64,000 nt of DNA, taken from NCBI GenBank assembly GCA_023150475.1, contig JAKLKU010000020.1:62001-126000 (forward strand), in the 5' to 3' direction. Positions within the stretch are counted from its first letter, which is position 1. Every line of letters starts with the position of its first letter. Shown here in pieces: positions 41,977 to 50,685 of this stretch. Both the position numbers and the translations under genes were made by a program. Under the pieces are notes generated by a model. It saw nothing but the letters and a program-made list of their open reading frames with translations. It was not told where the DNA came from and ran no database searches. The DNA is from Planctomycetota bacterium (GTDB taxonomy: Bacteria; Planctomycetota; UBA1135; GCA-002686595).

Positions 41977-42264
41977 GTGACCGCACCCCTCGACACGAAC
42001 CGTCTGGGGAGACGGCTGCGCCGGTTGCGCGGCCAGGAACCGGTGGGCGTCTTCGCCGACCGGGTCGGGATGAGCGGCACGTTCCTCCACGACCTCGAGA
42101 CCGGGCGGCGCTTGCCGTCGGACGAGGTGCTCGCCGATCTCGCGAGCCGTCTCGGGATCGACGTCGGCGAACTGATCCTGCTCGCGTACCTGGATCGTTC
42201 GCCGCTGCTCGGTCGCTATCTCGCCGAGCGCGGCGTGCAAGAGGCTCGGGGCACGACGGACTGA
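41977..42264 (+). CDS. XRE-family helix-turn-helix regulator
   Basis: The 95-residue product is almost entirely one HTH domain: NRLGRRLRRLRGQEPVGVFADRVGMSGTFLHDLETGRRLPSDEVLADLASRLGIDVGELILLAYLDR. It resembles Xre/Cro-type repressors. The helix pair around FADRVGMSGTFLHDLETG is the DNA-reading unit. There is no ligand domain. I chose the GTG at 41977 because it has cggagg upstream and begins the conserved domain. The open frame before it is spacer. It could control the divergent nitroreductase gene through the upstream tcactag sites. Confidence 0.8.
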   Translation: MTAPLDTNRLGRRLRRLRGQEPVGVFADRVGMSGTFLHDLETGRRLPSDEVLADLASRLGIDVGELILLAYLDRSPLLGRYLAERGVQEARGTTD

Positions 42265-42322
42265 TCGCCCAAGAGGCGCCCTGCGTGCCGAGGCGTGCCC
42301 GGCGACGCGCCGTCGTCGGCCG

Positions 42323-43324
42323 TCACGGGCACGCCAACACTTGGACGGCGTTCGACAAGCTCGTACCGAACGGTGCGAGCGGGTCGCGCGACCAAGCTTG
42401 GACGTACACGAAGCCCGGAGCGCTCGACGCCGGCAGTTCGGCGACGAGGTCGACGATCATCTGGCCGGAGCAATCCGCCGGCGGAGGATTGCCGCCGCTC
42501 GACTGCGCCGGCGTGCGCGTCACCGGCAGAGCGACGCACAACGTGCCGCCTTGGAACGGGATGTTCGCGGGTGCGGTGCCCCAGAAGAACACGCCGAACT
42601 TGTTGTTGAGCAGGTTCGACGCCGTCACGTGCCACGGCGCGCCGGAGAGCGACGGCGAACCCGGATCCGTCGCGAGCGTCGGCGTGCAGCCGAGCGAGTT
42701 CACTTTCCCCTGGCAGTACGTCTGCGAAGGGAAGGGGCCGCATTCGATCTCGATTTGGTTGAACGCGATGCTCAGCGGATTGACGGGCCCGTCGTCGATC
42801 GTCCAGTTGTAGACGGTGAGTCCGCCGAACGCGTACGTGCCGAGCGCGTCGAGCACGTCGAGCGACCCGAGCGTCGCACCGCCGTACGTGACGTAGAAGT
42901 TGTCGATGAACGCTCCGAAGGCGCCGTTCTGCGCGAGCGGCACGCCGACGGGAAAATCGACGTTCGTGGACAACATGAAGCCGTCGACCGCAGGGTCGTT
43001 GTCGCGCAGCACGAAGTAGGGCGTCTGTCCGGCGGGGAATGGGCTCTTCAAGCCGATCGTCGCCGCGCCCATCGTCAGCGTGAACGAGCTCTGCACGATG
43101 CGATAGCCGCGCGTCGGGAAGTTCGGGCTGTCGACGAAGTCCGCCGAGTCGAGCACGAACGTCATCGTCGCGACGTCGTCTTTCTTCGCGAGCCCGAGCG
43201 GCGGCGCGGAGATCTGGTTGTACTCGACGGTGCCGGTCACGGTGACGGTGACGGGGATCCCGGCGCTCGCGGGCGCAGTCATTCCGGCGAGCGTTGCGAC
43301 GAGCGCGATTGTCGTGGTGCGCAT
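42323..43324 (-). CDS. Secreted protein with planctomycete-type C-terminal domain
   Basis: The 333-residue product has a signal peptide (RTTTIALVATLAGMTAPASA) and a beta-rich N-terminal domain (VTGTVEYNQISAPPLG, then TMTFVLDSADF), likely of a choice-of-anchor type. The C-terminal 130 residues begin YCQGKVNSLGCTPTLATDPGSPSLSG, followed by LLNNKFGVFFWGTA, IPFQGGTLCVALPVTRT, DCSGQM and QAWSRDP. The same domain ends the proteins at 50686 and 55203. It is probably a surface-attachment or assembly module of this lineage. The cysteines suggest disulfides. The start is the ATG at 43324, behind aaaggt. Confidence 0.75.
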   Translation of the reverse strand: MRTTTIALVATLAGMTAPASAGIPVTVTVTGTVEYNQISAPPLGLAKKDDVATMTFVLDSADFVDSPNFPTRGYRIVQSSFTLTMGAATIGLKSPFPAGQTPYFVLRDNDPAVDGFMLSTNVDFPVGVPLAQNGAFGAFIDNFYVTYGGATLGSLDVLDALGTYAFGGLTVYNWTIDDGPVNPLSIAFNQIEIECGPFPSQTYCQGKVNSLGCTPTLATDPGSPSLSGAPWHVTASNLLNNKFGVFFWGTAPANIPFQGGTLCVALPVTRTPAQSSGGNPPPADCSGQMIVDLVAELPASSAPGFVYVQAWSRDPLAPFGTSLSNAVQVLACP

Positions 43325-43581
43325 GAGAGAGGACCTTTCGTGAGTGCTCGTGGAGCGTGGTGCGCGGAGTGCGACGGGTGGAGGGCGACGACGTAGACGG
43401 TAACCCGTCGCGGACGCGGCGGCGGTGCGAGCTCACGAACCGCGCGGACGTCGTTCGGCAAGCCTGCGCCGATGCGCGCCGCGGCGCGCGAACCTGCGCC
43501 GGTGTCGCAGTCGGCGCGTAATTCCGCCGCGCGGCGTAGTGCACGGTCGCGAGCCGCAACCTACGGGTACGGCGGCGCCCC

Positions 43582-44112
43582 ATGCGCGAACGAACGGAGG
43601 CCCAAGAGCGTTTCCTCGAGCTGCTCGACGCGCATCAGCGCGTCATCACGAGAGTTGCGCGGCTCTACGCACGCGACTCGGCCGAGCGCGAGGACCTCGA
43701 ACAGGAGATCGCGCTCGCGGCATGGCGCTCGTTCGAGCATTACCGCGGCGCGGCGGCGTTCTCGACGTATCTCTACCGCGTCGCACTGAACACGGCGTTG
43801 ATGCGAGTGCGCAAGCGCTACCGCGAGCCCGCGCGCGCGGACGAGCTGGACGTCGAACGTGTTCCGGCGCGCGCAGCGTCGCACGGCGCGGAAGACGTCG
43901 AGCGGCTCCATGCGGCGATTCGCGAGCTGTCGCCGCTCGATCGTGGCCTCGTCCTGATGGTGCTCGACGATCGGAGTCACGCGGAGATCGCCGCCGTGAC
44001 CGGGCTCTCCGTGGGCAACGTCGGCGTGCGGCTCGTGCGAGCGCGCGCGCGGTTGCGGGCGCGACTCGGCACAGTGGAACAGGAGGATCGATCGTGTTCG
44101 ACGAAGAACTGA
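43582..44112 (+). CDS. ECF-type RNA polymerase sigma factor
   Basis: The 176-residue product has sigma region 2 (DLEQEIALAAWRSFEHYRGAAAFSTYLYRVALNTALMRVRKRYR) and region 4 (LSPLDRGLVLMVLDDRSHAEIAAVTGLSVGNVGVRLVRARARLRARL). No region 1 or 3 is present, so it is an extracytoplasmic-function type. The next gene overlaps its 3' end by 19 bp and encodes a membrane protein, which may be its anti-sigma partner. No clear autoregulated promoter was found upstream. The start is the ATG at 43582, with no strong ribosome site. Confidence 0.88.
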   Translation: MRERTEAQERFLELLDAHQRVITRVARLYARDSAEREDLEQEIALAAWRSFEHYRGAAAFSTYLYRVALNTALMRVRKRYREPARADELDVERVPARAASHGAEDVERLHAAIRELSPLDRGLVLMVLDDRSHAEIAAVTGLSVGNVGVRLVRARARLRARLGTVEQEDRSCSTKN

Positions 44113-44804
44113 GAGCGACGTGGCGTCGCGGCGACGGCGCCGTTCCGACGCGACCGCGGCCGGAGCTCGAGGAGCTGCTGCGGCCCGCCGCCCGGCGCAC
44201 CGAGCGCACGTTGGGCGGTGTGCTCGCGACGTACGTCGCGTTGCTCGGCGCCGCCGCCGTCCTCGCGCTCTCCAACGTGCGGCTCTACCGCGAGAACGAA
44301 GTGATGCTCGCGGTCGAACTCGTCCTCGCGCTCGTCGCGTCCGTGCTGGCCGCGTTCGGCGTGCGGCTCTGGGTGCGGCTCTGGGACAGCGCGCGCGCCG
44401 ATCGGCCGTTGCTCGAGACCGTCGAACGCCGCCTCGCGTGGTACGAACGTGGCTTCGAACCGTGGCTGGTCGCCGCAGCGTTCGCGCCGTGGCTCGTGAC
44501 GCTCGCGATCAACACGTGGATCGACGAGGAGCAAGGGACTTACCACGTCCACCAGCCGCTCGGGTTCGCTGCGGTGTCGGCGCTGATGGTCGGGTTGACG
44601 TACGTGCTGCTCAGGATCTCGCTCGCGCCGACGGCGAAGGAGCTCGCTCTGACGTTGCACGACTTGCGCGCGGACGCACTCGAAGCCACGCCGTCGCTCG
44701 GCGCGCTGCGGCGACGCACGCGCGTCTGGATGGCGCTCGGTGTCGTCCTGCTGGTGCTCGGCGTCGCGGCCGGCTCGATCCTCTGGTGGCAAGCGAGTCC
44801 CTGA
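44094..44804 (+). CDS. Membrane protein paired with the sigma factor (putative anti-sigma)
   Basis: The 236-residue product has a cytoplasmic N-terminus of about 50 residues (FDEELRATWRRGDGAVPTRPRPELEELLR), where an anti-sigma domain would sit. Four to five membrane segments follow (TYVALLGAAAVLALSNV, MLAVELVLALVASVLAAFGVRLW, a pair in the middle, and VWMALGVVLLVLGVAAGSILWW at the end). I do not see the HxxxCxxC zinc motif of ZAS anti-sigma factors. The role is inferred only from the overlap with the sigma gene and the topology. The GTG start at 44094 is preceded by aggagg. Confidence 0.7.
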   Translation: MFDEELRATWRRGDGAVPTRPRPELEELLRPAARRTERTLGGVLATYVALLGAAAVLALSNVRLYRENEVMLAVELVLALVASVLAAFGVRLWVRLWDSARADRPLLETVERRLAWYERGFEPWLVAAAFAPWLVTLAINTWIDEEQGTYHVHQPLGFAAVSALMVGLTYVLLRISLAPTAKELALTLHDLRADALEATPSLGALRRRTRVWMALGVVLLVLGVAAGSILWWQASP

Positions 44805-44807
44805 ACG

Positions 44808-46658
44808 TCACGCGAACGCGTCGCGACGCACGTTCACCTTGCGGCCGCGGATCTTGGTGCGGCGCAGCGCGCGGATCACTTCCTCCGCGGCCTCCTCCGG
44901 GACTTCGACGAGCGAGTGGCGCTCCGCGATTTCGATCGCGCCGATCGCGTGGCCCGGAACGCCCGCTTCGTTCGCGATCGCGCCGACCAGGTCGCCGGGC
45001 CGCAGTGAGTCCATCCGACCCGCGCCGACGAAAAGGCGCGCAGAGCCGAAGTTCCGTGCGGCGCGTCCACCTTCGTCCGCGTCCGAGCGCTCGTGCTCGT
45101 CGCGCCGTTTGCCGCGCGCAGGGCGCGCGCCCCGGTCGTCGCGGCGATTGCGCTCGAACCGCGGCTCGCCGAACTCCGCCGGGCGTCCCGCGCCGAGCCG
45201 CGCGTCGAGTTCCTCGGCGTCGGCAGCGTCGTCCGCAGGGTTCTCGCCGTGGCTCGCTTGGTGCACGAGCTTGATCGCAGCCGCGGCGACGTCGAGCGCA
45301 TCGGATTCGCTCGCCAGTTCGTTCGCCAAGTTGCGGTACGGGTCGAGTTCGCCTGCGAGCAACGCTTCGCGCACCGAGGACTTCGTGAGTTCGAGCCGGC
45401 GTGCGCGCAGGTCGGCGATCGTCGGCAGCGTCGCGAGCTGCACCTTGCGGCGCGTCGCGCGTTGGATGTTGTCGAGCAGCCGCCGCTCGCGTGGCTCGAG
45501 CAGCGTGATCGCGACGCCTTCGCGGCCCGCACGTCCGGTGCGCCCGATGCGGTGCACGTACGCGTCGGGGTCGGTCGGCACGTCGTAGTTGACGACGTGC
45601 GAGACGTGGTCGATGTCGAGTCCGCGCGCCGCGACGTCGGTGGCGATCAGCAGGTCGAGTTTCTCGGCGCGGAAGAGCTTCATCACCCGATCGCGCTGCG
45701 ACTGTTGGAACCCGCCGTGCAGCGCCTCCGCGCGGTACCCGTGGGCGTGCATCGCTTCGGTGAGCTCGTCGACTTCGAGCCGCGTGCGGCAGAAGACGAT
45801 CGCCGACGTCGGCGACTCCATGTCGAGCACGCGTCCGAGCGCGGCGGGTTTCGCCGCTCGCTGCACGACGTACGCGATCTGGCGCACGCGCGGCATCGCG
45901 CCCGGTTCGGTGCGTTCGCGGGAGATCTCGACGCGGACCGGGTCGTCGAGGTGTCGTTTCGCGAGCCCGAGGATGCGCGCGGGCATCGTCGCAGAGAAGA
46001 GCGCGGTCTGGTGCTTCTCCGGCAGTGCGTCGAGCAGCGCCTCGAGATCCTCCGCGAATCCCATGTCGAGCATCTCGTCGGCTTCGTCGAGCACGACCAT
46101 GCGGACGTCGTGGAGCTTGAGCGTCCCTCGCCGCAAGTGATCGAGCGCGCGACCGGGCGTCGCGACGACCACTTCGACGCCGCGTTCGAGCACGCGCAAC
46201 TGTTGCACGATCGACTGGCCGCCGTATATCGGCAGCACGCTGGTCTTCATGCGCTTGCCGTACTTGTGGATCGCTTCCGCGACTTGCATCGCGAGCTCGC
46301 GCGTCGGCACGAGCACGAGACCGCGCGGCGCACCGCGCTCCGCGAAGCCTCCGGCGACGCGGACGAGCAACGGCAGCGCGAAGGCGGCGGTCTTGCCGGT
46401 GCCGGTCGCGGCCTGGCCGAGCAGATCGCGGCCCGCGACGAGATTCTGGATCGACGCGGCTTGGATCGGCGTCGGCTCTTCGTACCCGAGCTCGGCGAGG
46501 GTCTCGACGAGATCGGCGGAGAGCCCGAGCGCGGCGAAGCCGGCGATCGGCGCGGGCGTCGCGGCCTCTGCGGGCGTTTGGACCCCGTCCGCTTCGAGGT
46601 GCTCTTGCGGTGCGGTCGGGGCGGATTTCGCGTGGCGTTCGGTGCGCGGCTTCGTCAT
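44808..46658 (-). CDS. deaD: DEAD-box ATP-dependent RNA helicase (DeaD/CsdA type)
   Basis: The 616-residue product has all the helicase motifs in order: the Q-motif region (GYEEPTPIQ), AATGTGKT, PTRELA, ATPGR, LDEADEMLD, FSATMP, VFCRT, ATDVAARGLDI and HRIGRTGRAG. A charged linker follows (RNRRDDRGARPARGKRRDEHE). The last 75 residues are a DbpA-type RNA-binding domain (ARLFVGAGRMDSLRPGDLVGAIANEAGVPG, then VEVPEEAAEEVIRAL). It remodels structured RNA, typically for ribosome assembly and cold adaptation. I start at the ATG at 46658. An in-frame ATG at 46700 is possible. It ends 3 bp from the convergent sigma-factor operon. Confidence 0.95.
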   Translation of the reverse strand: MTKPRTERHAKSAPTAPQEHLEADGVQTPAEAATPAPIAGFAALGLSADLVETLAELGYEEPTPIQAASIQNLVAGRDLLGQAATGTGKTAAFALPLLVRVAGGFAERGAPRGLVLVPTRELAMQVAEAIHKYGKRMKTSVLPIYGGQSIVQQLRVLERGVEVVVATPGRALDHLRRGTLKLHDVRMVVLDEADEMLDMGFAEDLEALLDALPEKHQTALFSATMPARILGLAKRHLDDPVRVEISRERTEPGAMPRVRQIAYVVQRAAKPAALGRVLDMESPTSAIVFCRTRLEVDELTEAMHAHGYRAEALHGGFQQSQRDRVMKLFRAEKLDLLIATDVAARGLDIDHVSHVVNYDVPTDPDAYVHRIGRTGRAGREGVAITLLEPRERRLLDNIQRATRRKVQLATLPTIADLRARRLELTKSSVREALLAGELDPYRNLANELASESDALDVAAAAIKLVHQASHGENPADDAADAEELDARLGAGRPAEFGEPRFERNRRDDRGARPARGKRRDEHERSDADEGGRAARNFGSARLFVGAGRMDSLRPGDLVGAIANEAGVPGHAIGAIEIAERHSLVEVPEEAAEEVIRALRRTKIRGRKVNVRRDAFA

Positions 46659-46823
46659 CGGATCGTTCGTTGGAGGGGAGCGAACCGCAGAGTTTCGCAT
46701 GCCGCGGGCCGGCTCGGGCGCGCGAGGTCTGGAATTCGTGCACACCGCACGGCGCGAGCCCGGGGTGCGAGCCTCTCGGCGCTCGCCGCCGCACGCGCGA
46801 GCGGCTCCGAGGCCTCCCGCGGC

Positions 46824-47672
46824 TCAGCCGTCGTAGTAGACCTGCGGGTGCAGTCCGATCAGGTTCCGCTCGCGCTCGGTGCGGGCGCGTGCGATCGCCT
46901 CGGGTGACGCGTGGTTCACCACGTCGGTCGGCCGGATGCGCTGCGCGATCTCCCTTCGGCCATAGTTCGTCTGCAGGAAGAAGCGGCCCTTGCCGTGCGG
47001 TGCCGGCGGCAATCGGCGATGCCAGACGTCGGAGACGAAGAACCCGACGTCGCCGGCGCTCGCCGTCTGCACGACGCTCTTCCGGCCGAGGTAGTCGAGC
47101 TCGAGATCCCAAACGCGTTCGTCGGGTGGCCGGATGCCGGAGGTGTGGCTCCGCGGGACGAACGCCGTCGGTCCGTCCTCGAGAGCGACGTCCTCCAAGT
47201 ACAAGTGGGTCGCGACCACGAAGATCGGATAGGGGATGTGCTCGGGCCACGGAGTGCCGGGACTGCGCGGCACGTGAGGCCCGCCGTCGACGTGCCACTC
47301 CTGGCCGCGCGGTGCGTGAGCGTTGCCGGCCGGATTCTTCCAAGCCGTGCACGCGATCGCGTGGCAGTCACCGCCGAGCAGATGTTCGAGGATGCCGAGC
47401 ACCGCCGGCCGCGCGATCGCTCGTTGGCACGCGGCGCTGCGGTTGAACATCTCGTAACGGAACATCGCTGCGTTCTCGGGCGACGTCCGGCCGGTGCGCG
47501 CGTCGGGCGGAACACGGCGAAAGACCTCGAGGATCTCGGCACGCAGCTCTGCGAGCTCGTCCTTCCGGAACTCTCCGCGCAGCAGATAGCAGCCTTCGCG
47601 TTCCAGGGTGAGCGTGCCTTCGGGGGCCGTACCGGAGTACGGGTAGTTCTGATGTTCGAGCTTGTGGAGCAC
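46824..47672 (-). CDS. Phytanoyl-CoA dioxygenase (PhyH)-like protein
   Basis: This 282-residue Fe(II)/2-oxoglutarate-dependent oxygenase-like protein has the facial-triad motif EWHVDGG (His127, Asp129) and a distal His218 in SDVWHRRLPPAPHGKGRFFLQTNYG. The downstream arginine of that segment is a candidate 2-oxoglutarate ligand. An N-terminal helical part (FRKDELAELRAEILEVF) is typical of PhyH-like enzymes. It would hydroxylate a small molecule or lipid, with substrate unknown. The start is uncertain. I use a GTG at 47672 that precedes the conserved part, and there is no obvious ribosome site. Confidence 0.75.
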   Translation of the reverse strand: MLHKLEHQNYPYSGTAPEGTLTLEREGCYLLRGEFRKDELAELRAEILEVFRRVPPDARTGRTSPENAAMFRYEMFNRSAACQRAIARPAVLGILEHLLGGDCHAIACTAWKNPAGNAHAPRGQEWHVDGGPHVPRSPGTPWPEHIPYPIFVVATHLYLEDVALEDGPTAFVPRSHTSGIRPPDERVWDLELDYLGRKSVVQTASAGDVGFFVSDVWHRRLPPAPHGKGRFFLQTNYGRREIAQRIRPTDVVNHASPEAIARARTERERNLIGLHPQVYYDG

Positions 47673-48197
47673 GGCGAGGTGATGGCGACGAGCGGCGTGC
47701 CGGGCGCGTTTCCGGCGTCTGCCCGACACGTGCGCTCCAACATGCCGCGCCGCGCCCGATCCGGTTCGACATTCTCGTGTTCCGCGGGGTCGGACGTTCA
47801 CGGGAGCGCTGTCGTCGGTCGGCCGGCGCGTCGAGGCGGCGCGTTGAGGCGGCGCGTGCGCACGGCCGCGTCGCTCCCCGCGGCGTCGGCGTCGGCGTCG
47901 ATTCGGCGCGCGAACTGACGCCGGCATGACGCCGGCCCGGTGCGTCACCGCTCCGCTGCCGGCCCGAGCGTCGCGCGGGTCCGTGCCGTTGGGCGGCACG
48001 CCGTTCTAGGTGGAGTTCGAGCCTCCGCGTGGGGCTGCCGCCGCCCGTCGTGACCGGCCGCGCCGCAACCGGTGGCTCGCGCGCTCGATCCACGCCGGTG
48101 GAGCGGAGTGGAGCTCGGCGGTGCCGAAGTGGAGCTCCGGTGGAGTCGTGGGGAGCCGTTGGACTGCTCGGTGTCGTCGAGATATACCAAAGTTGGT
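47673..48197. other. 525-bp spacer
   Basis: This spacer lies between the PhyH-like gene (leftward) and the XRE protein gene (rightward). Frames across it are arginine-rich or short and I do not support a gene. There is a near-repeated agtggagctc motif around 48109-48142. A perfect palindrome lies at its right end (48184-48199). Confidence 0.45.
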
Positions 48198-48199
48198 AT
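48184..48199. promoter_or_regulatory. Palindromic operator overlapping a start codon
   Basis: The 7-bp arms ataccaa and ttggtat flank ag. The right arm includes the first two bases of the ATG at 48198. Placement over the start of a gene for an HTH protein suggests autorepression, as in antitoxin operons. It is AT-rich compared with the surroundings. Confidence 0.6.
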
Positions 48200-48809
48200 G
48201 TCCACGAGTCGGAAGCTCCGCCCCAAGGCGCAGTTGGATCGCGCTCGCGAGCCGCTGCGTGCTGCGGCCGATCGAACTCTCCGGCCGGCCGTGGCGCGAG
48301 CGCTGCCGATCGCTCGCACGCGCTCGGCGCATGACCCGGAGTCGTTGCGGTCACGCCGGTCCGCGAGCGCTGGTGCGCAGCGCCGGTCGGGAGCGGGCGC
48401 CGACCGGACCGAACGTCGCGGCCGCAGTCGACGCGACTCGCGCCGCTCGGCGCGCGAGCGCTCGAAAGTCGGCGCCCGCGGGAGTTCACGAACTACCGGT
48501 CGTGAGACCACCCGGCAGGTCGGACGTGCCGCCGACACTCCGTTCCACGGCCAGCTCGCGGAGCTCGTTCGCGTCGCTCGCTCGCGGGCCGACCTGACCC
48601 AGCGCGCTCTCGCCGAGCGCGTGGGGACGACCCAGCCGGTGATCGCGCGCCTGGAGCGCGCTGCCTACGCCGGCCATTCGCTGGCGGCGCTGCGCCGCGT
48701 CGCCGCTGCGCTCGGATTGGAGCTCGAGTTGCGCTTCCGCCGCGTCGCGACCCCGACCCCGCGGCGCGCGAGTTCGAGGCGGCGTCGCAAGCGACGCGGG
48801 GATCGATGA
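48198..48809 (+). CDS. XRE/HigA-like HTH protein with long basic N-terminal region
   Basis: This 203-residue frame ends in a clear Cro/C1-type HTH domain (LAELVRVARSRADLTQRALAERVGTTQPVIARLERAAYAGHSLAALRRVAAALGLELELRFRRV). It is of the kind found in HigA-type antitoxins. The first 120 residues are unusually arginine- and serine-rich and low in complexity. They may be a decayed or fused remnant, for example of a toxin gene, rather than a folded domain. The ATG sits on the palindrome 48184-48199. No in-frame start codon lies immediately before the HTH domain. The short basic C-terminal tail (RRASSRRRRKRRGDR) is also unusual. No recognisable toxin lies next to it. Confidence 0.6.
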   Translation: MSTSRKLRPKAQLDRAREPLRAAADRTLRPAVARALPIARTRSAHDPESLRSRRSASAGAQRRSGAGADRTERRGRSRRDSRRSARERSKVGARGSSRTTGRETTRQVGRAADTPFHGQLAELVRVARSRADLTQRALAERVGTTQPVIARLERAAYAGHSLAALRRVAAALGLELELRFRRVATPTPRRASSRRRRKRRGDR

Positions 48810-48968
48810 CGGCGCGCCCGCCGCGGTCGGCCGGTTGCCGTCGTGGGCGTCACGCGCGGGGCGGGGTTCGTTAGACTCGGCCGCCGTTTCGGGACGTTCG
48901 GACGCTCGACGCGCCGACTTCGAGGACGAAGCGCCGCGCGGAGAGCTCGAACACCGTCGAGCTCCGCC

Positions 48969-49919
48969 GTGCGTCTGCCGTTCACTTCGTTCCGCTTGCT
49001 CGCGCCGATGGAGGGCGTCACCGAGCCGTGTTTTCGCGACTTGGTGCTCGCCCGCAACCCGCCGGACGCGCTCGGTGGGACCTTCACCGAGTTCGTGCGG
49101 GTCGTCGACCACGCGCTTTCGAAAGCGTCGCTCGGCCGGCACCTCGGTCCGACGCGTCACGTGCAACCGGTCGGACTGCAGTTGATGGGCTCGGATCTCG
49201 CCGCTGTCGCCGAGACGGCGCGGCGCGCGACCGAACTCGGCGCGCGGGTGATCGATCTCAACTTCGGTTGCCCGGCGCGCGGCGCACTCGCCGGTTGCGC
49301 GGGCTCGGCGTTGCTCCGCGAACCAAGGAAGATGGAAGCGCTCGTCCGCGCGTGCGTCGCCGTCGTCGGCGATCGACCGGTCACGGCGAAGATCCGCGTC
49401 GGATTCGATCACGATCGTGACGTGGAGGTGCTCGCTCGCGCCGTCGAAGCGGGCGGAGCGGCGCTGCTCACCGTGCACTGTCGTACTCGCGCGGAAGGCT
49501 ACTGCGAGCGCGTCGATTGGACGCGCATCGCGCGAGCCGTCGCGGCCGTGTCGATTCCGGTGTGCGGCAACGGCGGCATCACGCGGCACTCGGACTTCGA
49601 GCGCATGCAACGCGAGACCGGTGCGAGCTTCGCGATGGTCGGCCGAGGCGCGCTCGCGGATCCGTGGATCTTCTCCGGCCGGCGCGTCGACGCGGCGGAG
49701 GCTGCGCACTTCCTCGTCGAGTACGTCGACGCGCTGCGAGTGTCAGGCGGCGCGAGCCTCGGCGGCGCCGTCGCGCGCGTGAAGCAGTTGCTCCACTTCT
49801 GGACGGCGGGTGGGCTCGTCGACGGCGATCGCGGTGCGTGGCTCGGCGAACGCGACGCGGAACGAGTGCTCGCTCGGCTCTCCGCGCTGCGCGCGGGCGC
49901 GGCGAGTCGCGCGGGCTAG
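48969..49919 (+). CDS. tRNA-dihydrouridine synthase (Dus family)
   Basis: This 316-residue FMN enzyme reduces specific uridines in the tRNA D-loop. Signature parts are LLAPMEGVTEPCFRDLV, QLMGSDLAAVAETARRATELGARVIDLNFGCPA (catalytic Cys in NFGCP), VTAKIRVGFD, LLTVHCRTRAEGY, IPVCGNGGI and AMVGRGALADPWIF. The set is closest to DusC-like or unassigned bacterial Dus enzymes. I start at the GTG at 48969 because the TIM barrel begins immediately after it. The open frame upstream is arginine-rich spacer. Confidence 0.92.
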   Translation: MRLPFTSFRLLAPMEGVTEPCFRDLVLARNPPDALGGTFTEFVRVVDHALSKASLGRHLGPTRHVQPVGLQLMGSDLAAVAETARRATELGARVIDLNFGCPARGALAGCAGSALLREPRKMEALVRACVAVVGDRPVTAKIRVGFDHDRDVEVLARAVEAGGAALLTVHCRTRAEGYCERVDWTRIARAVAAVSIPVCGNGGITRHSDFERMQRETGASFAMVGRGALADPWIFSGRRVDAAEAAHFLVEYVDALRVSGGASLGGAVARVKQLLHFWTAGGLVDGDRGAWLGERDAERVLARLSALRAGAASRAG

Positions 49920-50685
49920 TCCGCGCGCGCAGCCCACGAACCCGCCGTGCGCTCGCGCGGCCGCACCGGAACGCGCGGCCGAACCGGAATGCGCGGCCGA
50001 ACCGCGCAACGCGCGGCCGCACCGGGCGGTACCGGGGCGCTCCGCGGCGAACTGCACGCGCTCGCCGAGTTGCGTGACGGATCTTGGCGCGTCGGAACGA
50101 GCGCCGCGCGCGACGCTCGCGCCTGCGCGCGATACGCGCGCCTACGCTCGGTATCGGACCGACGCACGTCCCGACACGGCCCCGGCGCGTCCCCCGGATG
50201 TCGCTGCACATCAACGGTAGGAGGGATCGCCGTCGAACCGCGCGCCGGTGCACGCCACGTGAATTGGATGTCACCTTGTCGCTCCCGAGTCGGCGGCGTG
50301 TCGTCACGCGTGAAGAAAGTTCTCGCGCGCTCGCGTGGGAGAGCCACCGCAGTTCGACGAAGTCGCGCGTGCTGCTTGTGGTCGAACGTGTGCTCGCGAC
50401 GTTAGGATCCGTGGGTCTCTTCCGAGGTGGCCGCGCTTCATAGCGAGCGGAGCGCGTGCCCGGGAAGCTCGGAAGGGATCTCTCCCTCGGGGTCGGCGGT
50501 CGCAAGGTCGCCGACCCCCCTTCATTTGGCGGGCGTCCCTCAGGCTCCCGCAGGCTGGCCGGCGCCGGTCGGCAGGCAGTCGGCGAGCTTCCCGCGGACC
50601 ACTCCCGCGCCCCGCGCCGGCCGTCGTTCGCGGCTGCCCGCGCGGCCGCCTTGGGCCCGCTCGCGTTTCCCTCTCGCAACGTGCC
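49920..50685. other. 766-bp spacer with 18-bp repeats
   Basis: No gene is supported here between two rightward genes. The left end contains an imperfect 18-bp repeat array (49954-50026). The rest is GC-rich and featureless to my reading. It presumably holds the promoter of the beta-helix protein gene. Confidence 0.5.
49954..50026. repeat. Imperfect ~18-bp tandem repeat, four units
   Basis: Units such as cgcgcggccgcaccggaa and cgcgcggccgaaccggaa recur four times with small changes. One unit is 20 bp long. It lies just downstream of the dihydrouridine synthase gene. Confidence 0.75.

Noticed and set aside
43425-44093. Extended start of the sigma-associated membrane protein gene
   Set aside because: The upstream part overlaps the sigma factor in another frame and is arginine-rich. 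A GTG with aggagg at 44094 explains the gene better.
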